Origin: JAWLDB01 sp041686915
GTDB lineage: Bacteria > Bacillota > UBA994 > UBA5500
Direction: 5' to 3'
Length of the DNA stretch: 44,607 nt
Assembly: GCA_041686915.1 (NCBI GenBank)
Contig: JAWLDB010000007.1
Coordinates: forward strand, 1-44,607
Shown here: positions 32,052-40,581 of the stretch, piece after piece
How positions within the stretch are numbered: the first letter of the stretch is position 1
Layout of the letters: each line of letters starts with the position of its first letter
Notes under the pieces: model-generated
The model's input: only the letters and a program-made list of their open reading frames with translations
Told to the model about the DNA's origin: nothing
Databases searched by the model: none
Program-made: the position numbers and the translations under genes

Positions 32052-32080
32052 TTGTTATATATTCCCCCCTCGAGTATAAT
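32052..32080 (+). promoter_or_regulatory. Promoter of the asp23-amaP operon
   Basis: TTGTTA (32052-32057), 17 bp spacer and perfect TATAAT (32075-32080), 86 bases before the asp23 start. It looks like a strong housekeeping (sigma-A) promoter. Confidence 0.8.
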
Positions 32081-32165
32081 ATATGTACTAAGGTCGGGCT
32101 AAAGCTGTCCCGCAGCCTGCCGAGTGCCGTGTCTTTTGTGTTAGCGGGAAAAGGAGGTGCCGAGA

Positions 32166-32543
32166 TTGGACAAAATGATGCATGAGGATTATAGAGAAGC
32201 GGGCACGATTCGCATATCTAACGAAGTAGTAGGGATTATTGCAGGGTTGGCAGCTGCTGAGGTGCCTGGAGTAACTGGTATGACTGGCAGCAGTATCGCT
32301 GGTAGTGTTGTCGAAATGCTGGGCAAGAAGAACCTGCAGAAAGGCGTCAAGGTTAGCGTCGGTGAGAAGCAGGCCTCTGTAGATTTGTACATAATGGTGG
32401 ATTACGGTGTCAGAATTCCTGAAGTGGCCATAGGGGTACAAGAGAACGTGTGCCGGGCTATTGAGAGTATGACCGGTCTGCAAGTTGTTGAGGTGAACGT
32501 CCACGTACAGGGCGTTGCGTTTGTCGATACCAAGGAAGAATAA
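32166..32543 (+). CDS. Asp23/Gls24 family envelope stress protein
   Basis: 125 residues, starting at the TTG 8 bases after a perfect AAGGAGG (32151-32157); the GTG at 32157 overlaps that site. The core GTIRISNEVVGIIAGLAAAEVPGV (split: residues about 12-35) and the VDYGVRIPEVAIGVQENV helix are the family hallmarks. The protein attaches to the inner face of the membrane through AmaP. Alkaline or envelope stress is the known setting in other Firmicutes. The neighbouring amaP and DUF2273 genes confirm the call. Confidence 0.95.
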   Translation: MDKMMHEDYREAGTIRISNEVVGIIAGLAAAEVPGVTGMTGSSIAGSVVEMLGKKNLQKGVKVSVGEKQASVDLYIMVDYGVRIPEVAIGVQENVCRAIESMTGLQVVEVNVHVQGVAFVDTKEE

Positions 32544-32578
32544 CAACCCCAACGGGGCAAATAACGGGGGCGTGACTA

Positions 32579-33115
32579 GTGAACTCCTTTGACAGGGTAC
32601 TGTTTCTGATCTTTGCGTTGGCTGTAGCATTGGTTTCGGGCTACGTGCTGGCTGCAGGAGTGGGCATTTTGGGCCCTCTCCTAACGTGGACAAGCCTTGT
32701 GTTTGTTAGCCACCAGTTGGAGACTGGTTTGGTTGCGCTTGGACTGTTGCTGCTCTCGCTACGCTTCATCTATTTGTCCGTCGTGCCGAGGCATGACAAT
32801 CAAAGGCTTGGCTTTGTTCAACCAGGTGAGCTAGGCAGCATCAAGGTCTCGTTGGAGGCGATTGAGCAGCTGGTACTACAGGCGTCGCATTCACAGCGCG
32901 GCATTAAGCAGGTAAAAGCCAGATTGCAGTTGGTGCCAGGTGGAGTTTTAGTAGCGCTTAGAGCAACCGCCACTCCCAACCATAACTTGATTGAACTGGC
33001 AGCAGTTTTACAGAGCGTTGTCAAAGAGCAGGTTGAGAAGACTACCAACATTGATGTCAAGGAAGTTTCAGTCACATTCGCAGAGGTCTCAACCACTGCG
33101 CCGCGCGTATTCTAG
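32579..33115 (+). CDS. amaP: Alkaline shock response membrane anchor protein
   Basis: 178 residues with two N-terminal membrane helices (about 5-30 and 42-64) and a cytosolic Asp23-like domain from about 85. The GTG start at 32579 has only GGGGGCG upstream. AmaP anchors Asp23 at the membrane. The domain has the typical SLEAIEQLVLQASHSQRGIKQV and EVSVTFAEV end. Confidence 0.9.
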   Translation: MNSFDRVLFLIFALAVALVSGYVLAAGVGILGPLLTWTSLVFVSHQLETGLVALGLLLLSLRFIYLSVVPRHDNQRLGFVQPGELGSIKVSLEAIEQLVLQASHSQRGIKQVKARLQLVPGGVLVALRATATPNHNLIELAAVLQSVVKEQVEKTTNIDVKEVSVTFAEVSTTAPRVF

Positions 33116-33143
33116 GGCCGATTGGTAACTGGGGGGATGCTTG

Positions 33144-33362
33144 GTGGATTGGCGCTTGATTGATGAACTGCTCGGTCCTTATAAAGGGCGAGTTCTGGGG
33201 GCAATGGCAGGCTTAGTTCTTAGCCTGCTAATAATCAACTATGGATTGTTGCGCACCATCTTCATCGGTAGCGCAATAGCGCTCGGTTACTACATTGGGT
33301 TGCGCTGGGATGAGACTGGTGGATTTGAAGGTCTGCTGAGGCCGGACCGCCGGCGCGATTAA
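33144..33362 (+). CDS. DUF2273 small membrane protein
   Basis: 72 residues with two membrane helices (about 18-36 and 38-52), starting VDWRLIDELLGPYKGRVLGAM. GTG 33144 is chosen because GGGGGGA (33131-33137) sits 6 bases away; a TTG at 33141 is also possible. Small proteins of this type regularly accompany Asp23 and AmaP. Function unknown, but likely part of the same membrane assembly. Confidence 0.88.
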   Translation: MDWRLIDELLGPYKGRVLGAMAGLVLSLLIINYGLLRTIFIGSAIALGYYIGLRWDETGGFEGLLRPDRRRD

Positions 33363-33391
33363 TAGCGCCGCTATACGTTTGTCTACAAGAC

Positions 33392-33416
33392 GCCGCTCAT
33401 CAAAGCGGCTTTTTTG
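33392..33416 (+). terminator. Terminator of the asp23 operon
   Basis: 6 bp stem GCCGCT / AGCGGC with a CATCAA loop and about seven T. Confidence 0.85.
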
Positions 33417-33523
33417 TGGGGAGAGATAGCGCCTTAGCTGTTCTGCTTGTCCTATGGTGACAATTAGCCAGTTTGGGGATGCTAACCACATACACCGACA
33501 TTTACGAAAAAGGAATGATACAT

Positions 33524-33931
33524 ATGAGTCGTCGACTGGCCCGGGAAGTGGCTCTACGCACACTGTACCAGTTGGATATTGGGCATAGCGGTAAATCGGA
33601 GGCATTCAGCTTTGCTCTCGAGACAACCCCTGTCGCTGCCGAACACGAAGCTTTTGCTCGCCAGCTGGTTGATAAAGCAATCACCCATGCAGACGAGGCC
33701 GACCAGATCATCAGCCGCAAGAGCGTCGATTGGGACATCAAACGGTTGGCCCGGGTTGACCGTGCCATCTTGCGCCTGAGTTTGGCAGAGCTAATTGACC
33801 CCTCTGACGCTCCCACTGGAGTAGTAATCAGTGAAGCGGTTGAACTGGCCAACAGATACAGCACTGATGAGTCCGGCAAATTCATCAACGGCATCCTAGG
33901 CAGCTATGTGCGTGAACGGGACAATGCCTGA
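33524..33931 (+). CDS. nusB: Transcription antitermination factor NusB
   Basis: 135 residues; an all-helical RNA-binding protein needed for rRNA antitermination with NusE. It starts MSRRLAREVALRTLYQLDIG with the conserved A-R-x-x-A-L-x-x-L-Y-Q pattern and ends with the family block VISEAVELANRYSTDESGKFINGIL. ATG 33524 has AAAAGGA upstream; a longer reading from 33473 has no ribosome site. Its last codons overlap the tsaD-like gene. Confidence 0.96.
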   Translation: MSRRLAREVALRTLYQLDIGHSGKSEAFSFALETTPVAAEHEAFARQLVDKAITHADEADQIISRKSVDWDIKRLARVDRAILRLSLAELIDPSDAPTGVVISEAVELANRYSTDESGKFINGILGSYVRERDNA

Positions 33932-34877
33932 CCGGGCATACCTCGGGATTGATACGAGTTGCTACACTACCTCTGTGGCATTGGTTGGTGAAAATGGGCG
34001 GCTGCTGAGAGATGAACGACAGCTTCTGCCTGTACCCGCGGGAGAACATGGACTTCGCCAGAGTGATGGAGTTTTCCACCATGTGCGCCAAATACCCGCT
34101 TTGTTGCAGAAACTACAGTTGCATGACTTCATGGTGCAGGCTGTAGGGGTCAGTGCCCGGCCGAGACCTGTGGAAGGGTCGTACATGCCGGTTTTCTTGC
34201 CCGGTGTAGCCGTAGCAGAGGCCGTAGCAGAGGCGCTCGGGGTGAGTTTATATCATTTATCGCATCAGGAAGGCCACATATCGGCAGGCTTGAGCGGAGA
34301 GCCACTACGCAATCGCGTTATGGCAGTACATCTTTCCGGGGGCACTTCCGAGGTGATGCTGGTTGAGCCACAGGGAGAAGGATTTCATGTTGAACTTTTG
34401 GGCGGGACAAACGATCTTAGCGCCGGCCAGATGATTGACCGCGTTGGGGTAGCTTTGGGACTGCCTTTTCCAGCCGGCCCAGCCATGGAACAGCAGGCAA
34501 ATGGAGCCATTGGCAGTATATCCTTGCCCTCTGCGGCGCAAGGATATGAGTTTAGCTTTTCCGGCCCGTGCAGCGCAGCTTTGCGCCTGGTAGAGGAGCA
34601 GGCTGCGCCAGCGGAAATTGCTTTCGCAGTGCTTAGAGTGGTGGCAAACTCTTTAGAGAAAACTCTGCGTCATGCTGCCGATGAAACAGGTGTTAAATCA
34701 GCGCTTTTGGTTGGCGGTGTTGTAAGTAATCTGCTTATTAGGAAGCGCTTGCAGAAACGGATGGGTCCAGGCTACAAGCTGCAGTTTGCGCCGGTTGAGC
34801 TGGCTAGTGATAACGCCGCAGGCATAGCATGGTTAGCTCGTAGACATCATCTGGCTGAACAAGGGAGAGGTGACTAA
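33924..34877 (+). CDS. TsaD/Kae1 paralogue (ASKHA fold)
   Basis: About 317 residues from ATG 33924 (an ATG at 33906 would add six residues). It has the actin-like fold of TsaD, the catalytic subunit of t6A tRNA modification. Key sites resemble TsaD: GIDTSCYTTSVALV, the metal motif H-x3-H in SHQEGH, LSGGTSEV, SAGQMIDRVGVALGL and ASDNAAGIA. The true TsaD starts I-L-G-I-E-T-S and carries G-E-A-F-D-K-V; this protein has G-Q-M-I-D-R-V and other changes. It is probably the second, non-t6A paralogue that some Clostridia carry between nusB and xseA. No tsaB, tsaC or tsaE genes are nearby. Function unproven. Confidence 0.75.
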   Translation: MPDRAYLGIDTSCYTTSVALVGENGRLLRDERQLLPVPAGEHGLRQSDGVFHHVRQIPALLQKLQLHDFMVQAVGVSARPRPVEGSYMPVFLPGVAVAEAVAEALGVSLYHLSHQEGHISAGLSGEPLRNRVMAVHLSGGTSEVMLVEPQGEGFHVELLGGTNDLSAGQMIDRVGVALGLPFPAGPAMEQQANGAIGSISLPSAAQGYEFSFSGPCSAALRLVEEQAAPAEIAFAVLRVVANSLEKTLRHAADETGVKSALLVGGVVSNLLIRKRLQKRMGPGYKLQFAPVELASDNAAGIAWLARRHHLAEQGRGD

Positions 34878-34878
34878 G

Positions 34879-36099
34879 TTGTCGAGCATTTTTACCGTCA
34901 GTCAGCTGAACAGTTACCTCCGCGCGCTCCTCGATGGCGATGAGATACTAAGCCACGTCCTAGTTAAAGGTGAAATCTCCAACTTCAAGCATCATAGTTC
35001 AGGCCACATGTACTTCACTCTGAAGGATAGGGGTGGGTGCTTGAAGGCGGTGATGTTTCGCGCCAGGGCCGACGCATTGCGCTTTCGACCAAATGATGGC
35101 ATGAGCGTGATTGTCCAGGGCAATGTGTCCGTATATGAACGTGATGGTCAGTATCAACTCTACGTGAACAGTATGCAGCCAGATGGCGTGGGGACACTAT
35201 TTCTTGCCTTTGAGCAGCTCAAAGAAAAGCTGGAGCGGGAGGGGTTGTTTGAGACCACACGCAAGCGTTCCATCCCCAGCTTCCCTCAGGGAGTTGGCAT
35301 AGCAACTTCACCGACGGGCGCTGCCATACAAGACATGATCAGTATCATTCGGCGTCGCTATCCTAAGTGTAAGTTGCTGCTCGCTCCCATTATGGTGCAA
35401 GGGGTGGGAGCCCCGGAGTCCATTGTTAAGGCTATAGAACAGCTTAACCGTCAGGCTGATTTGGATGTGATTATCGTCGGACGCGGAGGGGGTTCCATAG
35501 AAGAACTTTGGGCCTTTAACGATGAAAGGGTTGCCAGGGCCATTGCTGCATCCAGGTTACCTGTCATCTCCGCTGTAGGTCATGAGACTGACTACACTAT
35601 CGCTGACTTTGTGGCTGACCTGCGCGCCCCAACTCCTAGCGCCGCGGCTGAAGCCGTTGTACCAGTGCTTCAGGATGTTGAGGTTGCGCTTGCTACCTTG
35701 CAGAGTCGGATGTCTCTGGCATTGCGTAACCGGCTGGCTAGTTCGCGCCACATGCTGAAAGTACTGGCGGTGAGACGTGCGCTGCAGGACCCCGGCAGGT
35801 TGGTGGAGAACCGTCAAATGGCGCTAGATAATCTGCGACAACGTATGCAGTACTTGGTGGACGGTTTAGCCAAAGAACACAGGCGTCAACTCGGTCAGCT
35901 TGCCGGTCAGATGCAAGCGCTTAATCCGTTGGCAGTATTGTCGCGGGGTTATAGCTTGACGCTGCATGGCGAAAACCTAATCCGGCGGCCAGATACAGCC
36001 TTGATAGGTCAAGATATAGAAACAGTATTGGCAGAGGGTAGGATAATCAGTAAAGTTATAGCTGTAAGGGGGCACAAGAATGCCGCGCAAGAAAACTGA
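34879..36099 (+). CDS. xseA: Exodeoxyribonuclease VII large subunit
   Basis: 406 residues from TTG 34879, which GGGAGAGG precedes by 8 bases; a GTG at 34870 overlaps that site. The N-terminal OB-fold (about 1-100, FTVSQLNSYLRALLDG and GEISNFKHHSSGHMYFTLKD) is followed by the catalytic core with GVGIATSPTGAAIQD and VIIVGRGGGSIEELWAFNDE. A GHETDYTIADFVADLRAPTPS stretch and a C-terminal coiled coil complete it. It degrades single-stranded DNA in both directions together with XseB, whose gene overlaps by 20 bases. Confidence 0.96.
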   Translation: MSSIFTVSQLNSYLRALLDGDEILSHVLVKGEISNFKHHSSGHMYFTLKDRGGCLKAVMFRARADALRFRPNDGMSVIVQGNVSVYERDGQYQLYVNSMQPDGVGTLFLAFEQLKEKLEREGLFETTRKRSIPSFPQGVGIATSPTGAAIQDMISIIRRRYPKCKLLLAPIMVQGVGAPESIVKAIEQLNRQADLDVIIVGRGGGSIEELWAFNDERVARAIAASRLPVISAVGHETDYTIADFVADLRAPTPSAAAEAVVPVLQDVEVALATLQSRMSLALRNRLASSRHMLKVLAVRRALQDPGRLVENRQMALDNLRQRMQYLVDGLAKEHRRQLGQLAGQMQALNPLAVLSRGYSLTLHGENLIRRPDTALIGQDIETVLAEGRIISKVIAVRGHKNAAQEN

Positions 36100-36337
36100 G
36101 GCGGTTGCTATGCCTAGTTTTGAGGATTGTCTTGAAAGGTTGCAGCAGGTGGTAGCAATGCTGGAAGCCGGCAGCCTCACATTGGAAGAATCCTTGAAGT
36201 TGTATTCCGAAGGAATAGAATTGATGCGGTGTGCTAATGAACATTTGGACAAAGCTGAACATACTATAGAGATGTTGACAAGTACGGATGGCCGCACACC
36301 GTTCAGTCCACAGGAGGGGTCTCGCAGTGGCCTTTGA
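36080..36337 (+). CDS. xseB: Exodeoxyribonuclease VII small subunit
   Basis: 85 residues. The conserved core FEDCLERLQQVVAMLEAGSL (about 10-29) and LEESLKLYSEGIELMRCANEHL (split: about 31-52) is the hallmark of XseB. The ATG at 36080 lies inside xseA, with AAGGGGG upstream. Its last 11 bases overlap the ispA gene, so the xseA-xseB-ispA string is translationally coupled. Confidence 0.95.
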   Translation: MPRKKTEAVAMPSFEDCLERLQQVVAMLEAGSLTLEESLKLYSEGIELMRCANEHLDKAEHTIEMLTSTDGRTPFSPQEGSRSGL

Positions 36338-37229
36338 CTTAACTGATTACCTGGCTTCCCGCGCGGATCTGGTGAACCAGGCGCTGCAACGCATGCTACC
36401 GGTTGCTGACAGTTTCCCGCCTGCCCTGCATGCGTCCATGCTGTATAGCATCAATGCGGGTGGCAAGCGTCTCCGCCCTATCCTGACTCTGGCTGCTGCG
36501 GAAGCTGTCGGGGGCAGTCCTGAACTGGTGATGCCGGCTGCCTGCGCGCTTGAGTGCATCCACACGTACTCCCTAATCCACGATGACTTGCCTGCCATGG
36601 ACAACGATGAGCTGCGCAGGGGTAAACCAACCAATCACAAGGTTTACGGAGAAGCCATTGCCATTCTAGCTGGTGACGGGTTATTAACGCATGCATTTGC
36701 TCTACTCGCCCAGCAGAGCCTCGGCCGCATACCAGCAGACAGGATTGTGCAGGCAGTAGGAGAACTCGCCCTGGCTGCCGGCACTCAGGGGATGGTAGCC
36801 GGACAGGCGGCTGATGTTCTCGCCGAGCGTGGTGAACTGAGTGGTGAGTCTTCTCAGTTGCTCCACTTCATTCATGCTAACAAGACTGGTGCGTTGTTGT
36901 CTGCTTCGGTAAGGATAGGGGCCATACTATCGGGTGCTTCCATTGATCAGCTGAAGTCGTTGACCAAGTACGCAACATTGCTCGGTTTGGCCTTTCAGAT
37001 AACTGATGACTTACTCGATGTCTGTGGTGATGAGACCAAAATGGGGAAGAGGGTGGGCAAGGATGCGGTTTTAGGCAAACTTACCTATCCCGGTGTCTAT
37101 GGCATAGAAGAATCCCGTCGGAAAAATCAAGAACTGCTACAGGCAGCTCTGCTGCAACTTTCCTGGTTTGGCAGGGAAGCAGACCCGTTAAGGGCAATTG
37201 CTAAATACCTGGTCAAGCGGGATCACTAG
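36327..37229 (+). CDS. ispA: Polyprenyl synthase, farnesyl diphosphate synthase type
   Basis: 300 residues from GTG 36327, chosen for AGGAGGGG 7 bases upstream. It condenses DMAPP or geranyl diphosphate with IPP. Both aspartate-rich motifs are present: FARM LIHDDLPAMDNDELRRG and SARM FQITDDLLDV. GGKRLRP near the start binds diphosphate. The C-terminal arm ends short, as usual for short-chain synthases. Chain length (C15 or C20) cannot be set by eye. It lies near dxs, which feeds the same pathway. Confidence 0.95.
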   Translation: MAFDLTDYLASRADLVNQALQRMLPVADSFPPALHASMLYSINAGGKRLRPILTLAAAEAVGGSPELVMPAACALECIHTYSLIHDDLPAMDNDELRRGKPTNHKVYGEAIAILAGDGLLTHAFALLAQQSLGRIPADRIVQAVGELALAAGTQGMVAGQAADVLAERGELSGESSQLLHFIHANKTGALLSASVRIGAILSGASIDQLKSLTKYATLLGLAFQITDDLLDVCGDETKMGKRVGKDAVLGKLTYPGVYGIEESRRKNQELLQAALLQLSWFGREADPLRAIAKYLVKRDH

Positions 37230-37267
37230 CCGTGATATCCAACCTCTATAGGGGAGGTGTTTGATAG

Positions 37268-37720
37268 ATGCTGCTCGATGTTTTCTGGGGTCTGCTGCAC
37301 AACCGCATCTTGGTGGCTTCCACGCTAGCGTGGTTGATTGCCCAATTACTCAAGTTTTTTGGCACCTTCATCCGCGAAGGCCGCTTCAGTGCTGAACGAC
37401 TGTTCGGCGCTGGTGGCATGCCCAGTTCTCACTCCGCATTTGTCGTAACCTTAGCTGTCGGTGTTGGCCAGTCAGTCGGCTGGGACCAACCGCTAACCGC
37501 TGTAACGATTGTCTTCTCGATGATTGTAATGTATGACGCGGCTGGCGTTCGCCGGGCTGCAGGCAAGCAAGCGCGAGTGTTAAACCGCATAATCCACGAC
37601 CTGGCTGAGAGTAAGCAGTTCAAAGAAGAACGCCTGAAGGAACTGCTCGGCCACACCCCGTTTGAGGTGATTTCCGGAGCTTTACTCGGAATCATGATTG
37701 GCGCTTTGATGTTCAGGTAG
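37268..37720 (+). CDS. Divergent PAP2 family membrane protein (DUF212, YuiD-like)
   Basis: 150 residues with three or four membrane helices. The DUF212 block GGMPSSHSAFVVTLAVGVGQ (about 50-69) with the conserved His, followed by MYDAAGVRRAAGKQA, resembles the acid phosphatase/PAP2 active site in a shortened form. ATG 37268 follows GGGGAGGTG. It probably handles a lipid or isoprenoid diphosphate, which would fit its place between ispA and dxs, but this is inferred. Confidence 0.88.
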   Translation: MLLDVFWGLLHNRILVASTLAWLIAQLLKFFGTFIREGRFSAERLFGAGGMPSSHSAFVVTLAVGVGQSVGWDQPLTAVTIVFSMIVMYDAAGVRRAAGKQARVLNRIIHDLAESKQFKEERLKELLGHTPFEVISGALLGIMIGALMFR

Positions 37721-37743
37721 CCTTAAAGACTGGATGCATCCCC

Positions 37744-37767
37744 GCGGCTGGCCGACGGCCGCTTTTT
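37744..37767 (+). terminator. Short hairpin terminator before dxs
   Basis: 5 bp stem GCGGC / GCCGC with a GGCC-rich loop, followed by TTTTT. Confidence 0.6.
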
Positions 37768-37814
37768 GCTATATCCGCTCTGTTGAGCTTACTGTGCGAA
37801 AGTGGTGATAGAAC

Positions 37815-39686
37815 TTGCCCAATCTACTTCCGGCGATAACGTCGCCTAATAATATCAAAAAGCTTAGTCAAGCGCAGCTCAAACAATTGGGTGACGAGTT
37901 GCGAGCTGAACTGATCAAGGTAGTATCCGATACAGGGGGCCATCTCGCATCCAATCTTGGCGTTGTAGAGCTCACCCTGGCTTTGCATCTCACCTTCGAT
38001 TTCAGCTTGGACCGCCTGGTGTGGGATGTTGGCCATCAGGCATACGTGCACAAACTGATCACAGGACGTTTCAAAGAGTTCCCTACCCTTAGGCAGTTTG
38101 GAGGGCTTTCAGGCTTTCCCAAACCGCAGGAGAGTGAATATGACCATTTCATCGCTGGCCACAGCAGCACATCCATTTCCGCAGCGTTGGGCATGGCGAT
38201 GGCTCGAGATTTAGAGAAGCGAAAGCACGACGTAGTCGCTGTGATCGGAGACGGCGCCCTTACGGGCGGCATGGCTTGGGAAGCTTTGAACCACGCGGGT
38301 GATGCGGGGACTCGCCTGATTGTCGTTCTCAACGATAATGAAATGTCTATCGCTAGGAATGTTGGTGCATTGTCTACCTACCTAGCCAATGCCCGTTCGA
38401 CCACCGCTTACCGCCGTACTAAAGCGGACGTGGCCGGCTTGCTCAAACGAATTCCACTGGTTGGCGAGCAGCTAGCCGGGGCCGCTGAGCGGGTTAAAGA
38501 CAGCCTGAAGTATCTACTGGTCCGGGGTATGCTGTTTGAGGAACTGGGCTTTACCTATCTCGGACCGGTGGACGGGCATAACCTGCCCGCCCTTTGTTCA
38601 ATGCTGAACGATGCCAAATCCCTCTCTGGGCCAGTATTAGTGCATTGTATCACCACCAAAGGAAAGGGATATGAGCATGCGGAGCGAAACCCCGACCGCT
38701 TCCATGGGCCAGGTCCCTTTGATCCGGTCACTGGCAAGAGCCGCGCGGTTAAAGAGGCATTGTCCTATACAGAAGTGTTTAGCCGCACGCTGATTGACTT
38801 GGCGGAAAAGCGGGATGATATCGTGGCGATTACGGCAGCCATGCCTGGCGGTACTGGCTTGGATGTGTTCCAAGAGCGTTTCCCGAGACGTACATTTGAC
38901 GTAGGCATTGCCGAGCAGCATGCCGTCACTATGGCCGCAGGAATGGCTGCTTCCGGCTACCGACCAGTTTTTGCTGTCTACTCTACGTTTCTGCAGCGGG
39001 CTTATGACCAACTGGTCCATGATGTCTGCCTACCGAACCTGCCGGTGGTAATCGCTGTAGACCGGGCAGGCTTAGTAGGGGCTGACGGCGAGACACACCA
39101 GGGAGTTTTTGATCTGGCCATGCTCAGACAGATGCCGAACATGACGGTGCTTGCGCCGCGTGATGAGGTGGAACTCGTACATCTGCTGCATTACGCCTTT
39201 GAAGCGAATGGGCCGGTCGCGATTCGCTATCCCAGGGGCACAACCAATGGGCTCACTCTTGTTAGCCCGGAACGGGTTGAGTTTGGCAGGTCGGTCTGCC
39301 TGGCAAAAGGCGAGGAAGTGCTGTTGGTCAACTGTGGCGCAATTTGGGACCTTACGCAGGAAGTGATTAAGAAGCTTCGGGAGGCAGGCATAAGCCCCAC
39401 TGTTTACGATGCCCGTTTCGTCAAACCGGTTGATCCCGCCCTGGTGCAGGTGGCCACAAACCATGCTCTGACTGTTGTTTTGGAAGAGGGGATAATAGCG
39501 GGGGGCTATGGCTCAGCCCTGTTGGAGCAGGCGAGCAGGCAGCAGGTCAAGCTTCAGGACACACTGCTTTGTGGCATCCCGGACCGTTTTGTCCCACATG
39601 GACAGCGTGAGCAGCTGTTGACGGCAATTGGTCTTGACGCGGACCTAATCGTCGCTGAGATTATCAAGAGAGTAGGAAGGCGATAG
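37815..39686 (+). CDS. dxs: 1-deoxy-D-xylulose-5-phosphate synthase
   Basis: 623 residues; a ThDP enzyme that makes DXP from pyruvate and glyceraldehyde 3-phosphate. The ThDP site VIGDGALTGGMAWEALNHAG (about 142-161), the GHSSTSISAALGMA segment, the catalytic Glu in GIAEQHAVTMAAGMA (about 361-375) and the transketolase-like C-terminal domain with GGYGSALLE are all seen. TTG 37815 follows GTGGTGA, a moderate ribosome site. The tlyA gene starts two bases after the stop. Full family length. Confidence 0.97.
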   Translation: MPNLLPAITSPNNIKKLSQAQLKQLGDELRAELIKVVSDTGGHLASNLGVVELTLALHLTFDFSLDRLVWDVGHQAYVHKLITGRFKEFPTLRQFGGLSGFPKPQESEYDHFIAGHSSTSISAALGMAMARDLEKRKHDVVAVIGDGALTGGMAWEALNHAGDAGTRLIVVLNDNEMSIARNVGALSTYLANARSTTAYRRTKADVAGLLKRIPLVGEQLAGAAERVKDSLKYLLVRGMLFEELGFTYLGPVDGHNLPALCSMLNDAKSLSGPVLVHCITTKGKGYEHAERNPDRFHGPGPFDPVTGKSRAVKEALSYTEVFSRTLIDLAEKRDDIVAITAAMPGGTGLDVFQERFPRRTFDVGIAEQHAVTMAAGMAASGYRPVFAVYSTFLQRAYDQLVHDVCLPNLPVVIAVDRAGLVGADGETHQGVFDLAMLRQMPNMTVLAPRDEVELVHLLHYAFEANGPVAIRYPRGTTNGLTLVSPERVEFGRSVCLAKGEEVLLVNCGAIWDLTQEVIKKLREAGISPTVYDARFVKPVDPALVQVATNHALTVVLEEGIIAGGYGSALLEQASRQQVKLQDTLLCGIPDRFVPHGQREQLLTAIGLDADLIVAEIIKRVGRR

Positions 39687-39688
39687 CA

Positions 39689-40507
39689 TTGGCACAGCAA
39701 AAGGAACGTCTGGATATATTACTGGTGAATGCGGGCCTCTTTGCTTCGCGCGAGCGGGCAAGGGGGGCTATCATGGCTGGCCTGGTACTGGTCAACGGGC
39801 AGCGCGTCGACAAAGCAGGGACCAAGCTGCCTGTGGACGTGGCCCTGCAGGTACTCGGCGACGACTTGCCTTACGTCAGCCGTGGCGGACTGAAGCTAGC
39901 CAAGGCGATAGAGACGTTTGGGTTTGATCCTGGCGGTAAGGTCATGCTGGACGTAGGAGCTTCGACGGGTGGGTTTACAGACTGCGCCCTGCAGAACGGC
40001 GCCAGTAAGGTGTACGCTATAGACGTCGGGTATGCGCAGTTAGCTTGGAGCCTGCGCCAAAACCCGCAGGTAGTTGTTATGGAGCGCACCAACATTCGCT
40101 ATGTCACTCCGGATCAGTTGCCAGAATTAGCTGATGCAGCCACTATCGATGTTTCCTTTATCTCTCTCGGCCTGGTGTTGCCACCAGTCCGAAATCTGCT
40201 AAAAGATCAAGCAGAAATCATTGCGTTGATTAAACCGCAGTTTGAGGCTGGTCGGGAGCAGGTGGGTAAACGGGGGGTTGTGCGCGACCAAGAAGTGCAT
40301 CGAGAGGTAATAGAGCGTGTCATGGAAGCAGCCAAGCAGTGCGGTTTACGGATGCAGGCGCTAACCTGGTCGCCAATCACCGGCCCGGAGGGGAATATTG
40401 AGTTCTTGGGTTACTGGACCAAGCATGGTGAGGAAGTAGTGCAGGTCTACCATATTGAACAGGTGGTTGCGGCAGCGCACACAGAACTGCGTGCGAAGCA
40501 GGATTAA
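39689..40507 (+). CDS. tlyA: TlyA-type rRNA 2'-O-methyltransferase / hemolysin-like
   Basis: 272 residues. An N-terminal S4 RNA-binding domain (about 5-65, RLDILLVNAGLFASRERARG) is followed by an FtsJ-like methyltransferase domain with the SAM loop LDVGASTGGFTDCAL (about 88-102). The remaining core signals VYAIDVGYAQLAW, ATIDVSFISLGLVLP and ALIKPQFEAGREQVGKRGVV also match. TTG 39689 is two bases after dxs. In mycobacteria the orthologue modifies 16S and 23S rRNA; the target here is inferred. Confidence 0.95.
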   Translation: MAQQKERLDILLVNAGLFASRERARGAIMAGLVLVNGQRVDKAGTKLPVDVALQVLGDDLPYVSRGGLKLAKAIETFGFDPGGKVMLDVGASTGGFTDCALQNGASKVYAIDVGYAQLAWSLRQNPQVVVMERTNIRYVTPDQLPELADAATIDVSFISLGLVLPPVRNLLKDQAEIIALIKPQFEAGREQVGKRGVVRDQEVHREVIERVMEAAKQCGLRMQALTWSPITGPEGNIEFLGYWTKHGEEVVQVYHIEQVVAAAHTELRAKQD

Positions 40508-40581
40508 GTGATTAGCGGAACGAAATCTAGATTTGTGATTTATTGCGCGATGTGAAAGCGAGAGCTAAGGGAGGTGTCACC

